A stretch of DNA of 64,000 nucleotides, from positions 434,001 to 498,000 of the forward strand of contig JBCAMK010000003.1 in the NCBI GenBank assembly GCA_038503065.1, read 5' to 3'. The notes under the pieces were generated by a model. It made no database searches, was not told the DNA's origin, and saw only the letters and a list, made by a program, of their open reading frames with translations. Shown piece after piece: positions 48,236 to 61,929 of the stretch (position 1 is its first letter; every line of letters starts with the position of its first letter). The stretch is from Paragyromitra xinjiangensis (Eukaryota; Ascomycota; Pezizomycetes; Pezizales; Discinaceae). A program made the position numbers and the translations under genes.

Positions 48236-51200
48236 TTTATCGATAAAGGTAATGGTGGGTAGTGAATGAACGCTGTCTTCTCCAAATCCACCGATTGCGT
48301 TTATTACTACCAGATGATTGAACCGCTGAAATAAAAACTCAATAACAGAGAGCAGTCGGCAAAAGAATCAATCCTCCTTATTCCTGCACTGTTCAAGCAC
48401 TATCGTAGATATTATCTGGTGCAATTAAGCATAAGATGCCTCCAAACTGAACGGAGGGTGAATCGGTCAAAGTGAGGCTCAGTGAAATCAAAAGACTGTT
48501 TGACCTGAAAGGAGTTACTTGGTGCTGACTACAGGAGGTTGAAGTGGTGCACTGTTGCTGTTACTGCTAGAGAGAAGAGAGAGAGAAGAGGAAGAGGCAG
48601 AGAAGGACGGACCGGGAAGAAGATGTCCTAAAGAGGGGACAGCAGCCAACGTGGACGAAGACGAAAGACAGCCTCCGCAATAGAGGCCTTTCTGCACTGT
48701 CAAGCTGAGATGCTTATGTACAACGGGGGGTGGAGACGTCGTTACTGCGGCGACAGGCCTTGGCACAGTTACAGACGGAGAAGCGTAACTCCACGAAAGA
48801 GTCCTTGCTTGTTGCTGCGGCAGCGATTATTGGTCACTAGGATGTCGTTGCTTCGTGAAAACTGCCTGGCTTGGCTGATTTCTTCCTTGCTGTCACTTTC
48901 TCGCTTTCTCTATTCGCTGCCTGGTGTGCTTTCTACTGCATGCATAGGTATGCGATTGCTGCTGCAATGACTGGGATTGTGAGGGATCCGATAGGCAGGA
49001 CGGAGAGAGCAGAGGAAGATGGGTCCGAGATGGACTCAACGACAAGGGTGCGGGGGTTAGCTTCGTGAAACAGCAGCGACAGGCTCAACAGAAGCGGCTG
49101 TTCCTTGTGAGGTAGAGTACATGTAGTGGGGGAGAAAGTCTCTCAGCATCGAGGCATCGCGGTCCACAGTCCACGATTCCCCACGAACGACAGATTCTAT
49201 GCCAGATCCGGAAATTAGCTGTGTCCATGAAATGCTGAAATGAGGTCAATTTTCTACGAGCCAAGTCCCTAGAATGGAAAAATTGGGCCAGCAATTGCCA
49301 CTAGTTTTTCCGTAAATACACAAGTCATATAATTTGGGTGGGGGGAGGTTGGGTACCGTTGGTCTGCAGCAAGACGCGTTCGATACACGCTCGCATGTGA
49401 CATGTCGCGAGTCCTTCGTGGTGGCCCATCCCAGCCCCCTCCTTCATGTTTGTTGTGGTGATTTACAATCTGCACCCATACGTAAAGTGTTCTTCGCCTC
49501 TGGCTTACCCGCTAACCATTACAAGTAATTCTTTACGAGTAAATGAGTGATCTTCGAGTTCACAACGGGTTGTTTGGCCTTGATATTTGTATTTTTATGC
49601 TAATGCAAAGCTATTGGGCTTTCGTCACTCCAACTTGCCTTGAGAGGATATATTTCTGCAGTTTTCCCCATGGTCTTCTGTCAAAAACCCGACATGTTGA
49701 CGGTCGTCATACCCACGCAATTGGGGAGATCGTGGTTAGATCGTGATTGTGACCAAGGTCATAAGCCATTTTAGGGTAAGCAGTTGGCCCTTGCTTTTTT
49801 TTTTCCTGTTTCACGTCTTAAACACCGTCGATATTCCTCGATAGAATCGGCTGTAATATGTTTAGCTTCTCTTTGCGTCCCTCCCGCCTTGCTTTGCGTA
49901 TGGACTTTGAATTTATTACTCGCAGGCAAAGGTTTGATAATTTATTGTTTGCGTGGTACGGGTACATGTACGGAATTTTCTCAGTGAGGACAATCCATGA
50001 TGCAAACAGCCGGCCCCTGTAAGGTCCCACGCCGCAACCAGCAAATAGAGCCCTAGTGATAACGGAATGGCCACAGCGGCTAACTGCCGCCGAAGATCAA
50101 AGACGGAGAGAAATGCGTGTGAATTCAAACAGCTGAACAAAATGAGGTAGTGCTTTTCAAAACATACCACATAACGCAAGCATACGCCCATGCTGTTGTT
50201 AGGAATTAAACAACCGTGTTTAATTGTTCCCAGAGACACAGGTGAAATAAACGAACGATAGGCTAATCGTTGCATGTATAGATCAAGGAAGGAGTCGTGC
50301 AGGTAGGATGTTTCCAAACTACCCTCTCAAGGCTAGTACCCCTACGCTATTAGTGGACGTCGGCAGGGCTGAATTGATCGCGGCAACGGGTCTTTATCAG
50401 CTTTAGCCTTGTCTTGGTGTTCTCGTTCCTTGTCGTATCCGACGGGTTGTTTGGGGGACGCGGGTCGAAGTTCCTGGCCAGGGAGCACGTTCTATTTACA
50501 AAACAACACGCCCAGACTTGGACACTATACGCGCAGTCCCGTGACTCCAGCGCTAGGGTCCGGAACGCCGCATCACAAGTTTCCACGCGTGCCGTGGAGT
50601 TTGTGTTTGCGGCAGCCGACTCTAGGGGTTCCAACAGCTTGATGGGCACGAGCTCAAACCACAAGATTACTGAACAGTCCAGCAGTGTATTCCTGTATTT
50701 TCATTTTGTTCTCCAGAAGACGTTTGAGTATATATACAAACAGACTAGGCTTGCATTATCTGCAATCAAGACTCATTGCGATTGTCATCGAGACCACTGC
50801 ACGCATCTCCCTCCATAAGGCCGACAAATCGAAGCCCCACAATTCCGCAGCCCTCGCTTCTTTATAACCGTCGAATAGTACCTATGGCAGAGAAATGAGT
50901 AAATGAGCTGTGCATAAGCGGCGGCCATTTCGACCTGGCCCATCCATCTCCATAACTGCGACGGTAGGCATGCGCATAAACTTTACTGGACGTGACTAAA
51001 ATCGTTTTTTCTGCGTCCGGGCGGTTACCATGGTTACAGTATCTCTCATTCGATTACATTTGCTGGTCAAACGCCATCGACGTTTCGAATGTCCCAGACC
51101 GAGCATTCTCGGTTGTTTTGCTGTGGAGAGCTTTCCACTGGCCAGTTTCATATAAAAAAGCCCTCAGGAGACTTCATACTGTTGATTAGAGATCACTCCG

Positions 51201-52658
51201 AGTCCCCGACACGAGAACGCGTCGCGACTTGACCCCACATTCTTCACAGTTCTATAACAACAAACAAAACAACAGACCGGGGAAAAAAAGCCTATCCCCG
51301 CACCCTATACAAGTTGGTGATACATAAAAACCACCGTGCCCCCATCCTGCCCCACCAAACAAGCCATGTAAGTATCGGCCGGCACCGCTCCGGTCTCAGC
51401 TAAGGGTGTTTCAGAATGTAAATCGTTGCTCTGGCTTCACTTCGCCGCCTCCAGTTATGCTGCACAATGGTACGTTGAACTACCTCCCGTGTCCCGTATA
51501 TTAGCACATACACTTATGTACTTTTTATCGCAGCTATTTTTTTTTCCTTTCTGATGAAGCGGCTCTGCTGCGATCCGCCCTTCTCTGCTTCATCGAAGGG
51601 AAGGGCCTGTCCGCCTGCTGACAGCTCACCGAGAAGCAATCTCCACGAAATTATCAACCGCATAAGACCAGAGTGTATTTGTACATGCTACCCTAACTTA
51701 AGGTACCTAGAAGCGTCATACATTCCTTTTGTATTCGACCTTACATGCCACGCTGTATCCGGGATTTGCATAAGTATACACCGTTTACCTGAATGGGGTC
51801 GAGCGTTGCGAGGATGCATCATGCAGGTTTCAATCAACAGCAGTACCCGTTCCCTGGACTCTGGGAAATCTTCCTACCCGAAGGAAGGGATGAAGAGTTT
51901 GAGCAGAGTCTTACTTGGGGGGTGTTTTTAATGCTTTTGTGTGATTATTACGATGGGGAATCGTTCCGACAAGTGAACACCTTGGTCTCAACTTCAACTT
52001 TAGACTTAGGCTTCAGGAGAGAGATGCCGAAAACCCCCCTATTCACCTTAGGTAGAGCTTCCTTTTTGATGACGGTATATAGTAGCGTACTTGCCAACGC
52101 TCAAGACCTTCCCGGTACTTCCACCTGTTGCCGGCTGCTGCTATAGTGCCGGCATATAGCCAGCATTGTCTCCAATTTCCGTCATCATGTCTCGGTCAGT
52201 AGTGTTGACGTGGAATTTTCCCGATGTCTTTCGTGTCTCTCCGGAAACCGACAACAGCCTCGGACTATCGGAACCACGTACTATATACATATTAGGGCCA
52301 GGGCAGAAAAATTCGGATCTTCTAGAAAGCTGCTCACATGGGATCTCTCGGAGATTTGCTTACTTAGGTCTGGAGCCCTGGCACGTCGATGGGACATTAA
52401 CCTTTGGATATGTTTAAGAAGTAGTATCTATTGAAATTGAATTACGTAGACATGTATTAAACCTCGTAAAAAACCTACTCCCAAGATGCCCAACCGTAGA
52501 ACGATGCTATGCCCATACCTGAGATCATGCAAACAAACGAATAATTATCAATCCCATCCAGAGTCATCCCAATGTAAACACGTCTATAACAACCAAATAA
52601 AGAAATTAAGAAGAAAACAAAATCCGGCTATCCAAGCCACCACAACGTACTAGTGACA
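48236..52658. other. 4.4 kb gene-free region
   Basis: The left part is the CDC25 leader and promoter, with a purine tract at 48566-48600 (CT-rich on the coding strand). Beyond 49100 no gene is supported; overlapping open frames at 50350-50818 on opposite strands show no protein-like motif. The last 200 bases are the A-rich 3' flank of the ABC transporter gene. Confidence 0.4.
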
Positions 52659-55600
52659 TCAATTCTGCTTATTTCCTTTCCGTAGTCTAGAGAAGAATCT
52701 TCCCCAGCGGAACTCTCGGAAGCCCCAGTAGAGGGCGAAAACGAGGACCACATTAGAGACCAGGTAGACAATAAAGATTCCGAGATCTCGCCAACGAGTA
52801 TTATAACTAAAACCAAGTGTTAGTTTCTAGGGGTTTGTTTTGTAGCTGCAGCGGACTGGATGAACTTACTTAACATTAACGGTCTGTGCATACTCGTCTC
52901 CCGATTTGAACTGGCAATATCTACAGTCTGCCGAAGCATCCATATCGAGGATATATCCGTACGCCTTCGAGACCCACTCGCCTGCATATTCACCGCATGT
53001 CTGGTTTGACGGAGGCTGAAAGGTCACAAGTTCGTTTTCCCCGCACTGGACTTCAACACCATGAAGAATATTTCCGATCAAGCCCCTCACGAGCCAAGTG
53101 AGAGGATTCAGCCAGTACAACCATGCTTTGTAGAACTCCTGTAGTCCAGAATATGGTACTAAGATACCGGTAAAACCATTGGTGACGAGGAAAATGAATG
53201 GATTTACTAAATCATATGAGCCTCACGTTGGCAGGAAACTTATGGAAGATGGATGAACTTACCGATACTAATTATTGTCATGTCCTTGCACATCGCCGCA
53301 ATCCACATGGCAAACGAAGGGATCAATAGCTCGAATAGGAGTACGAGAAAGAACTCATAACCAGCTGTCTTCGAGTCGCTTGGCAGACCAATCATGTAAT
53401 ACCACGGTAAGAAGAAAAATATCGACCCAAGGATAGAGTAAGGTATCTCTGCAAGCAACATCGCTGCGATAAAAGCTGGGGCAGAATAGATTTTGCTGTT
53501 CCGTTCACGTGTCTCGTACAGCGTTCGAAATTCCAAGAACTTTGGTTGGATACCAGTCAGGATCATTGGCGAGAGAATCAATACTGCGAAAACAGCGAAT
53601 CCACGGGACTGCATCTCCAGTACGGTGTTCCCGGATTTGAGAAAGAGGACACCAGCAATAAGCGCCATGCTAAGATTCGAGAACATCTTCGAATATCCGT
53701 ATGAAGCGTCTCTCCAGTAGTTAAGCCATACTCTTTTCGTTACCTCTTCAATCTGTGTCGTTAACGGCATGGCATACTCGAGAGTTCGGGTTGTGAGCGT
53801 AGAGGGAACCATGCTCCTGCTGGTGTTGATCGCTTCGATCTCATCCGCTATGAATTTTGCCTCGGGCGACTCATCCCAGATCTGTGGCCAGTCCTTATTT
53901 CCAGGTGGCTTTCGGATTGTCTATAAGTCATGTTAGTAAGTTATTCTGGTTAGTTTTGTAATTTATCAGGGCTTACCTCAAGGATGTACTCTGCTGGGTT
54001 TGCGTCAGAAGCTGCCACAGGTGCATAATTGCGTTCAAAATAGTCAATGATCGTTGCGCCGTTATCGCCAATGGGTCCAAAATACACTTCCTTGCCACCT
54101 CGAGCGAGTAGCAAAATGTCATCGAATTCCTGGAAAAGGATAGTGCTTGGCTGATGAATAGTACAAAGAATTGCCAGACCGGATTCATCTGCCAACTTCC
54201 TGAGAAATCGTACGATCGAAAGAGCGCCGTTAGAGTCAAGCCCGGATGTTGGCTCATCAAGGAAAAGCAATGCCTCAGGTTTTGCGGCTAGCTCGACACC
54301 GATCGTCACTCGCTTCCGCTCCTCAACCGACAGCCCAAAACCAGGGTGTCCAATCATCGCATCAGCAAGGGGACCAAGTTCCAATAGATCAATGATTTTC
54401 TCAACGAATGCATGTTTCTCTTCCTTCGATACCGTTGCTGGCTGTCGGAGTATGGCCGAAAATCTCAAAGCTTCTCTCACAGTCGCAGTACCATCGTGAA
54501 CATCCTGCTGTTCGACAAATCCAGTGTTTCTTTCAAAATCTGTCCCAAGTGGCTTGCCGTCAAGGAAGAAGTTGCCGGTAACAACGCCAACACGTTTTCG
54601 TTGAGCCAAATTATCAAGTAATGTCGTTTTTCCAGCTCCACTAGGCCCCATCAGTGCGGTTAGACGCCCCGGCCTCACGAATCCGTTAACCTCATGGAGA
54701 AGCTGCTTTTCCGCATCGCCGGTACCGACAGAGTAGTTAACATTGGTCCAAGTGTAATATGACCCATTGCTTTGAACCGCAGATTTTGTTTTCTCCACAG
54801 CCAACTCATCCCCCCCTTGAACCTTTTCCGACTCTTTTAGAGACTGCGTTGGTGGGGTCCTGACTGCTGGTTTCTCGGTTTCCTGCACTGGCAATGATTC
54901 CCCAGTAGCCTTCTTGGTGAAGACCTTTGTCGAAGCCCCACCACCTCCGAATTTCATGAACTCCGCTCCAATCATCGCGACGATAAGGTAGCCAACAGTA
55001 AAAGCTAGGATAATGCCAAAGTTGCGCCAAACATGCTCTTTCTTATATCCAAACTGCGCTTCCAAAAATCGAGTCCCAGAAACCGTCGCAGACATAGGTT
55101 CAGATCCTGCAAGGAAGCAAACTAGAACGGAACAGCGTTAGCACTTATCGGTTTTTCTTTCTTCAGGGGTAGAATTACCTTGGTTTAAGACCGAAGCACC
55201 TGGTACACCAGGTATCAACTGTGAAGGCGAACACTCAAGGTCAACACCGTGCAGTTGATTCAACATCAACACTTCCTGGCTGTAACTAATCGGGGATGCC
55301 CAAAAAATCCACTTGTAAACCCATGACTTCATGCTGGAGTACGTCTGCATGTAACCAGCGAATAAACCCATCACATTCAGTCCTAGGAATGCAATTCTGA
55401 TGGAGACGTTAAGATCCTTGCTAAATGATCCGACAGCTCGATAGAATGCAGTCAAACAAATCGTCGTGATCTAAGAGGTATGAGGTTAGCAAGCATTCCT
55501 CTACTAGAAAATATAAACAGATGCAAACTTACGAAGACAAATAGTAGGTTCAAGAAGAATTTTCCTGCATCAGCAGTCAAACCCGCCATGAAGTAGAGAA

Positions 55601-57502
55601 TAATGGTGTATATTGAACACTGGACAGCTAGAATCGGTAAGTCCGCGATAGTTCTTGCAAGAATCAGTGCAGACGGCCTGTAGAAAGCAAACGCTGTCTG
55701 TTTCGAGGTAATTGATCTTCCCGTCGTCATATTGATAGCCTCATGCATCTGCATCCAGCCTACAAGAATGATGTTGAAGAACAAGGCACCGCCAATAGCG
55801 AATGTTCCTTCAGAAGTGAACGGAGTATTATAAAAAAGAGATCCGATAATAAACCCTAAGATGATAACGTTGACAAAGCGGCTTCGCATGGCGATTGTAT
55901 CTTGCAATTGAAGTTGAAACTCTCGTTGCACAAGGTAAGAGACCTGGCGAGGTAAAGATACGGTGTAAGGAGAACTTTTGCCAGTGCGGGGGGATTTGTC
56001 TTCTTTCACTGCTTTAGAGAACTCTGAAGCAGAATCTTTCGTTTCTTCATTATAGGCAACCAACTCTTGCTGAAGTTCATCCCAGTAGCGGCTTTTGCGA
56101 AACGCTGCCTCTAGTTCTGCGGGTGTCGAAGGGACCTTGCCTTCCCATCCTGGCTTTATCCGTCGTTCAATTGGATCCGTAACTATCGTGAGGAAATCTG
56201 CGGTAGTGCTTCTCGGGTTACAGTAATATCCTAGGGACTCAAAATATTCCCTCGCATCCGAGGCCTTCCCAAAGAAAATCTGGCGCCCAGAATCAATAAC
56301 ACAAACCTTGTCGAATTCCCTGTAGATCTGTTCACCAGCTTGGTACAAGGTAACGATATTGGTCGAGTGTGTCAACTTCGTCAAGATGCGCAGAGACCGA
56401 ATATAATCCACAGCCGTGGAGCTGTCTAGCCCTCGTGTTGAATTATCCCATGCATTGATGGTTGCTCGAGACGCGAGCGCCTCGATTATCGATACACGTT
56501 TTCGCTCCCCACCGCTAACACCGCGAATGAACTGATTTCCGACTAAGGTGTTGAGCACATGAGACATTCCGAACATCTTTGCGAAAAGATCCAGCATTTG
56601 CTCGACGAATGCACCACGAGAGACACCTGGGGTTCGTTTGAAAGGGGTTTTTGTTCGCATTGCGAAGCGTAGAGTCTGTTGCACTGTCAAGGTCGGAAGA
56701 TGGATATCCTCTATAATTCCCTGTTAGATAAACCCTTTCGTCTGATAGTAAATAGGTAATCCTTACCTTCGCTATTGAACATAATTTCTCCTCTATATTT
56801 TCCCTTAGCCTCCTCGAATGGGACCCCGCTGTAATTGATATTGCCGGTGATGCTCGTAAAATCTCTCTGCTGATTCGTCAAAGCCCTCAAAAAAGTCGAA
56901 GTTCCCGATCCTGGCTTTCCAAGCACCAACAACATTTCCCCTGGCCTCACAACTCCCGAAAAGCCCTGAATGATATGTTTCACTTCTGGTTTCTTCGCAA
57001 ACATACCCTGCACATAATCAAATAGGCCTTTGCCGAACATAAATGCTAGTTCATCTGGAAAAGTAGTAACGTATGCGCGACCTGATCCAGTTCCAGAGAC
57101 AGTAAGATTTTCGAAGGAAACACCAATCTTCTTCGGAAGAATCCCAGACTTCGACTCCTCCTGTGTTCTCCGCTGAAGATATTCCTCAAGATCGACCATA
57201 TCGACTTGGCTGACTTCGCCTTCCTCCACATCTGTAATTTTTCGTCTTGTAGCTGGCATTGAGTGGGCGGATTGTCGAGTGGTCTGTCGGGTAAGCTCTC
57301 GACGAAGACTGACAATGGATGTTAGAGAGGCTTCAATGATAAATGGAGAGGGAGATCTCTACTCTTCAAATTCCTGGTAAGCTCCAGTGATATTGACGGG
57401 TTCTGTTTCCATGTGCTCTCCCCAGAGTCCAGCACCTGATTTATTACTTTCGCTGCTGCTCCCCACAACCGTTTCAATCTTATCATCAGCGTGTCCTGCC
57501 AT
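52659..57502 (-). CDS. PDR-type ABC transporter (ABCG full-size, drug efflux)
   Basis: Eight exons (minus): 57502-57363, 57308-56767, 56710-55533, 55470-55179, 55121-53977, 53920-53263, 53206-52870, 52806-52659; 1479 aa. Full-size PDR pumps export hydrophobic drugs and lipids across the plasma membrane. Order is NBD1-TMD1-NBD2-TMD2. NBD1 has EDLRRELTR upstream, a degenerate Walker A GKPGSGTST (177-185), signature VSGGERKRVSI (292-302) and Walker B-like NAWDNSTRGLDSS. NBD2 has canonical Walker A GPSGAGKT (876-883), degenerate signature LSVEERKRV (981-989) and LLFLDEPTSGLDS (1002-1014). This asymmetry is normal for PDR pumps, but the lysine position of NBD1 is Thr where Cys is more usual. TMD2 has a Cys-rich external loop (CGENELV to CRYC). 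Introns are 54-63 nt and all phases agree. The enzyme appears intact. Confidence 0.93.
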
Positions 57503-59375
57503 TTTGATATTCGCTAGTTCCAAAGCCTGAGGGAATCTAATTCAATTGCTGGTGAGGCGTGAGGTGTCTGGAGGAAACGAACGAAGGCGAAAAGTGGTTG
57601 GCCACCAGCAGACGCACAAAGAACGAGTAGCCGAACGGTAGGCCTAGTGAAAGATGGCGAAAAGAATGAAGAGAAAAGAATCAGTGAAGGGAAGATTCAA
57701 TTACTTATGAAGGAAGTGCTATCGACATAAAATCCCTGGTTAACGGCGCACCCTTACGGTAAGTCCGCGATTTACCTTGATAATTACTAACTTACAAATG
57801 CAAAACCCGTATACGAACTTTCCAGAGTAGAGCTCACCCGCATAGTGGGGCGCGCTTGACATGGGTCGTGTTAGGGCCTTTTTTCCTACCCTTCAGATTG
57901 TGTCCTAAAGGTAGGGTAGATAGAGACGTCCGACCAATGCCGTTATTGCAAGTCTGCCATGCATGTCTGCTTTTCTTTCAACGTCGTGGATTTCTAAGCG
58001 TAGATTTGCAATCAAAACCCGACGAAAACGGAAACAGTTTCCTATACAGAACCAGCTCGAATGAAAATGATTAACAAGGGCCAAGGCTATATAGTTCTAT
58101 CATATGGCGTAATTGGAGCTCATCTTTGGGCTTATCGGAGATACGTAGACTCTGACTAGAAAATTCGAAGACTAAAAGCCCTGAATAAGAGCCTCATACC
58201 GATACATGTCTATTTTCCTTCCACGGCTCGGGAACGTTAGTTTGCATCGAAAGAAGCTTACTCTTGCGCGGTAATGCGGCACAAACCTTATGTATTTCGC
58301 AACTTATCGCGAAGGTGCCCACTGGCAATTAACCCGACTGGAATCCCAGCACGCCGAGAGCGGGTGCGCACGTTCCTTCCGCACGTTTTCCCACATTTTT
58401 GCTTCAAAGAGTGAAAGAAAAAGGCTTTCTGGAACCTCTCCCATAGGCTAGCAACTTTTTTGTAGCAGATAAGAGAAGGTATGTATGATCCGATTGTGCA
58501 GATCGAGCAACATGGACCCAAGCGAAAACTTCCATTTGTCCCGGTTGGGTAAGTTTTGTGATCCGAGGGGTTGTTGAATTGGTCATCAGAAGGAAATTTC
58601 AGGGTTCTGATATGCAGCAATCTTCGGCAAAGGGGAGTGAGTCTATCTATGAGTCGAAAACCACACTTACATGATTATATATTGCTATATCTAGAGTACC
58701 TAATTTCCCGAAGGCTTGGGCCGTAAATCCGGCCGGCTTGACTTGACGGATAATTCCCAAAACCTCAAAGTTGCGGATCTTAGATTTAGGTCGAATGGGA
58801 GATTCCCCGATATAGATATAGAACCAAACATCTATCAGTTTTGCCCAGGTTTGCCGCGTTTGGGTGGCACTAGCACCTCTTTCGCAGCTGAGGGGTGGAA
58901 TGAGTGTTAACTCCTGGGCGATGAATAATAGATAGATTTATCATCACCGATTCCTCGCATCAGGGCATTCCCGCTCTCGGGGGAATTGGGCCGAATGCCT
59001 CGATTTACAAGTGGCCCTGTGCTCGCTTAGGTCTTGGCGAGGTTAAGCTTGAGTGCACGTTCATTGCTAGATCCATCAGGTCTGATTCAGACTCTCAACT
59101 AACTACATGTAATATACTGACAGATCGTGTTTTTACTTAGGATGTATACGTATAACCCTGATTAGGAAATGATCGGAATAGGTTTAACGCGACTAACTAG
59201 AATACTTCAGTATTGTGATATGTTTTTGTAAGAAGTAAAGATGCGGATCTCCAACAGAGAAAAAAACATTGCACGGAGTTTCTCGGGTGAAGGCGATTGG
59301 GTGACGGGGCGGAAATACCGTAAAACCCGCCTATCAGGCTAACAGAAACCTTTAAACCAGTCTGGAAAAGAGCTA

Positions 59376-59541
59376 CCGTATAAACTCGAGAGAGTGGACT
59401 TGACGCTAAGACGTTGGAATTGCCTTGACAAGTAAGGTGCCAGCTAAGGGGGTCAGAGCTGAGCAGAAATTTGTTAGAGCCTTACCTCTATAGGCAATTC
59501 CAACGTCTTAGCGTTAAGTCCACTCTCTCGAGTTAATACGG
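59376..59541. mobile_element. 166-bp fold-back element with 50-bp inverted repeats
   Basis: The left arm 59376-59425 and right arm 59492-59541 are inverse complements over 50 bp with two mismatches; both contain CTCGAGAGAGTGGACTT (one base differs at the next positions) and end GTTGGAATTGCCT. A 66-bp spacer separates them. TA lies immediately outside each arm (59374-59375 and 59542-59543), which fits a TA target duplication. No coding capacity. It is most simply a MITE; a transcript through it would form a near-perfect 50-bp hairpin. Confidence 0.8.
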
Positions 59542-60564
59542 TACTTTTAGACCGCAGATGCTGTTGGACGTTGAAGAAATGATTCAGGTAGGCAGTAGGG
59601 AAGTAAGACGCCAGAGACCACTTTCGCTTGCGGCGGTATTTTGGTGCAACAGAAGGATTTGTCAGGCGCAGCTGCCAACAGAATCTGGTAACCAAGTGTT
59701 TCATGTTGATTCACTTTTTGCGGACCAAATATAACAGTCTTGGTTTACTCAAGCGGTAATTAAATAAGAATTCGCGGATTGCGTTGCAATCGTGCTGTAT
59801 CAGCTCAACTGTGAAAATAGGTATTTCAACACAAATTAAGAGGCCTTTCCCAGCAAAAAGGAGGAAATAAATTTCAATAGCCAGGTAATTTTTTTTGTAA
59901 TTATTGGCCCATTCTCATGAGCTTGTTCTTGTTCTTGTGGATTGAAATACCGAGGCGGCGCGTTTGCAACGCCCAGCCCATACTGCGCAGGCAGTAGGAT
60001 GGGGACGAGCCTGGCCCTCAGTCAGGCGAAATTCAACGAGTGGTCTTGCTTAGAAGAGCAGAGCGCCAAGTCCGCACAACTATCTCAAATCCCGAGAAGC
60101 AATGACACCATCGCTATCATAGCAGGTCCCGTCGTTTCCACCTTCCGATCGGTTGGGGTGTTTCCTATAGCAATTCAAGGTATGACTGCTACGACAACAA
60201 GACGGATCGGGCCGGAAGCGAATTGCTATTGTGGGTTTCTAAAGACGGCATTATTACTCCATCGCCACGATTATATAGTTATGGTGGTAATTTTTTGGTG
60301 GGCTGATTATGAGTGACGGTAGGAAGGTGGTTGGTTACCTGCTTCTCAACTATATCTGCGTTGGCCCTTGTTACCGCTAGATTTACTTTGTATAATGCTA
60401 CAGAATCCGAAACGTTAGGCAAGGAACAGTGCATGCTTAATTTCGTATCGGCCGCTGTATCCTTTAGTTGGCCAAGATACCACCGCGTGTTGTGAGTGTA
60501 TGTCGTTTCTTGTTAACTTTTGCTATGGTTCCGAAACCTCTTGAAGATTTCGTTCTTGGATATT

Positions 60565-60720
60565 CGGGCCTTTTTTTGCCATAGCTTTCCTCTTCCTCTT
60601 TTTATTTTTCTTTATTTCTTCTTTTCCCCATCATCCCCAATTTCCTCTTTTCTTTGCCCCACCTCCCCCTCCCCCCCTAACCATTTCTCCTCTTTGTTCC
60701 CCTGGTTCTCCCCCAACCCG
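60565..60720 (+). other. Orphan polypyrimidine tract
   Basis: About 155 bases of almost pure C/T on the top strand, T-rich first and C-rich later. Such tracts mark promoters just upstream of transcription starts in filamentous fungi, yet no plus-strand gene follows. It could be the remnant of a lost gene, the promoter of a non-coding RNA, or simple low-complexity sequence. Confidence 0.4.
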
Positions 60721-61004
60721 CAGCTAAAATAGAGGAATAATAGTAAATATGTTGAAAGACGCCCAACAATCTATGGGAAATAGGTCGTAGGTGGCATAGA
60801 TTAGTTTCGTGTGGAAATCAGCTGTCTTATGATCGCTATTTCGAACTCGGGAGCTCAGTCAGTATCTTCCTGGTTCATATCTTGCCACGAATATGTTCTC
60901 CTAGCTTAACTGTAAGTTCGGCTTTTGGTTCCAGTCGTTTCATCTCTGGCTTTAATATCGACCGTTCTTGGGTAGTAACTTGAGTGCTAACCGCTTCTCA
61001 AATA

Positions 61005-61020
61005 TAGATAGATAGATAGA
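61005..61020. repeat. (GATA)n microsatellite
   Basis: Four tandem TAGA/GATA units followed by a T run, in non-coding DNA. Confidence 0.8.
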
Positions 61021-61929
61021 TTTTTCATACACGCATCCAGCCCTTAAGCTATGGCGGCGCTTCTCAAATATGATAACTACATGTAGGTGAAGTCTTGGAT
61101 TTTAGTTTTTGATGGTGCTCGTCATGTGAAGAAGTTCAGCGTAGTGGAGAGTATCTATTCTTGCTAGAGATGCAGGTGGCGGGTTTCGGGAAAACTGGTG
61201 CTGGAAATGTTGCAGAAAGCGTCCCGTATGAGGGAGGAAGAAGTGGGGCCTTTGCTCGTGGAGCCAAATTGCTCGCTATCCGGACAAGAGGCTCGCCTGG
61301 AGGATCGAAGGGCACCATTTGTAGTTTCCTCCTGAAAGTATCGTTTGTAGAATTTCGGTAAAGCGTAATACCGGGGAGCAGCGGGCGAAGTGAGAGGGAG
61401 TAGCGCTAGGAGGAGGAGGTAGTGGGAGTGTGTGTTGAGTGATTTTTTTTGGGAGGGGGTGATGGTTTTGGGGAGGAAGGTATGATCATATTTAGTCCAC
61501 CTTTTATGCTGGATGGGATTGCACCACAAGATGTTGCTCTTCTGTTTCAATAGGAGACCATAATTTGAACTGACTCGGGATTGTTTGGGAATGCAGATAT
61601 TTTGGCCAGAATGATCAAGCGTAACAGAACTTTTGGTGTCGGTAGTATAAGATAAATTTTGAACACACATGCCACTAACTTTTTTATAAGGGATTTGCCT
61701 GATCTGGAAGTAGCAGCTAGAGAAATTGATAGATGATGCTATTAGAGTTTCTCACAGGTGTGAAACCGAGTGATATTACGTGTCTAATTTGTTTATTGGT
61801 TGCTTTTTGGTCTATGAAGCTATAAAGGAGTCATGAAGAGGACTTAGAGGCTGTTTGTGGTCTTGGATGTGGTCCTTTGTTTCTAGCATGTAAAATGTAT
61901 CCAAATATGATATATGAGTCATCTTTATA

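Larger units (their letters stand above)
57503..61929. other. 4.4 kb gene-free region
   Basis: No gene is supported. It holds the ABC transporter promoter (left), the fold-back element at 59376-59541, a polypyrimidine tract at about 60565-60720 with no gene after it, a GATA repeat at 61005-61020, and the PPOX 3' flank on the right. Frames such as 61164-61670 (minus) have no recognisable features. Confidence 0.4.

Noticed and set aside
48515..48766. 83-codon open frame upstream of CDC25 on the same strand, a possible upstream ORF
   Set aside because: It contains no ATG (it opens with GTG), and its Ser/Leu/Pro-rich composition reflects the CT-rich leader.
50350..50818. Overlapping open frames on both strands in the gap before the ABC transporter
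   Set aside because: Neither has recognisable motifs; opposite-strand overlap of similar length points to chance in GC-balanced DNA.
61164..61670. 168-codon minus-strand frame next to PPOX
   Set aside because: No domain, no good start context, and it lies in the 3' flank of PPOX with mixed low-complexity composition.
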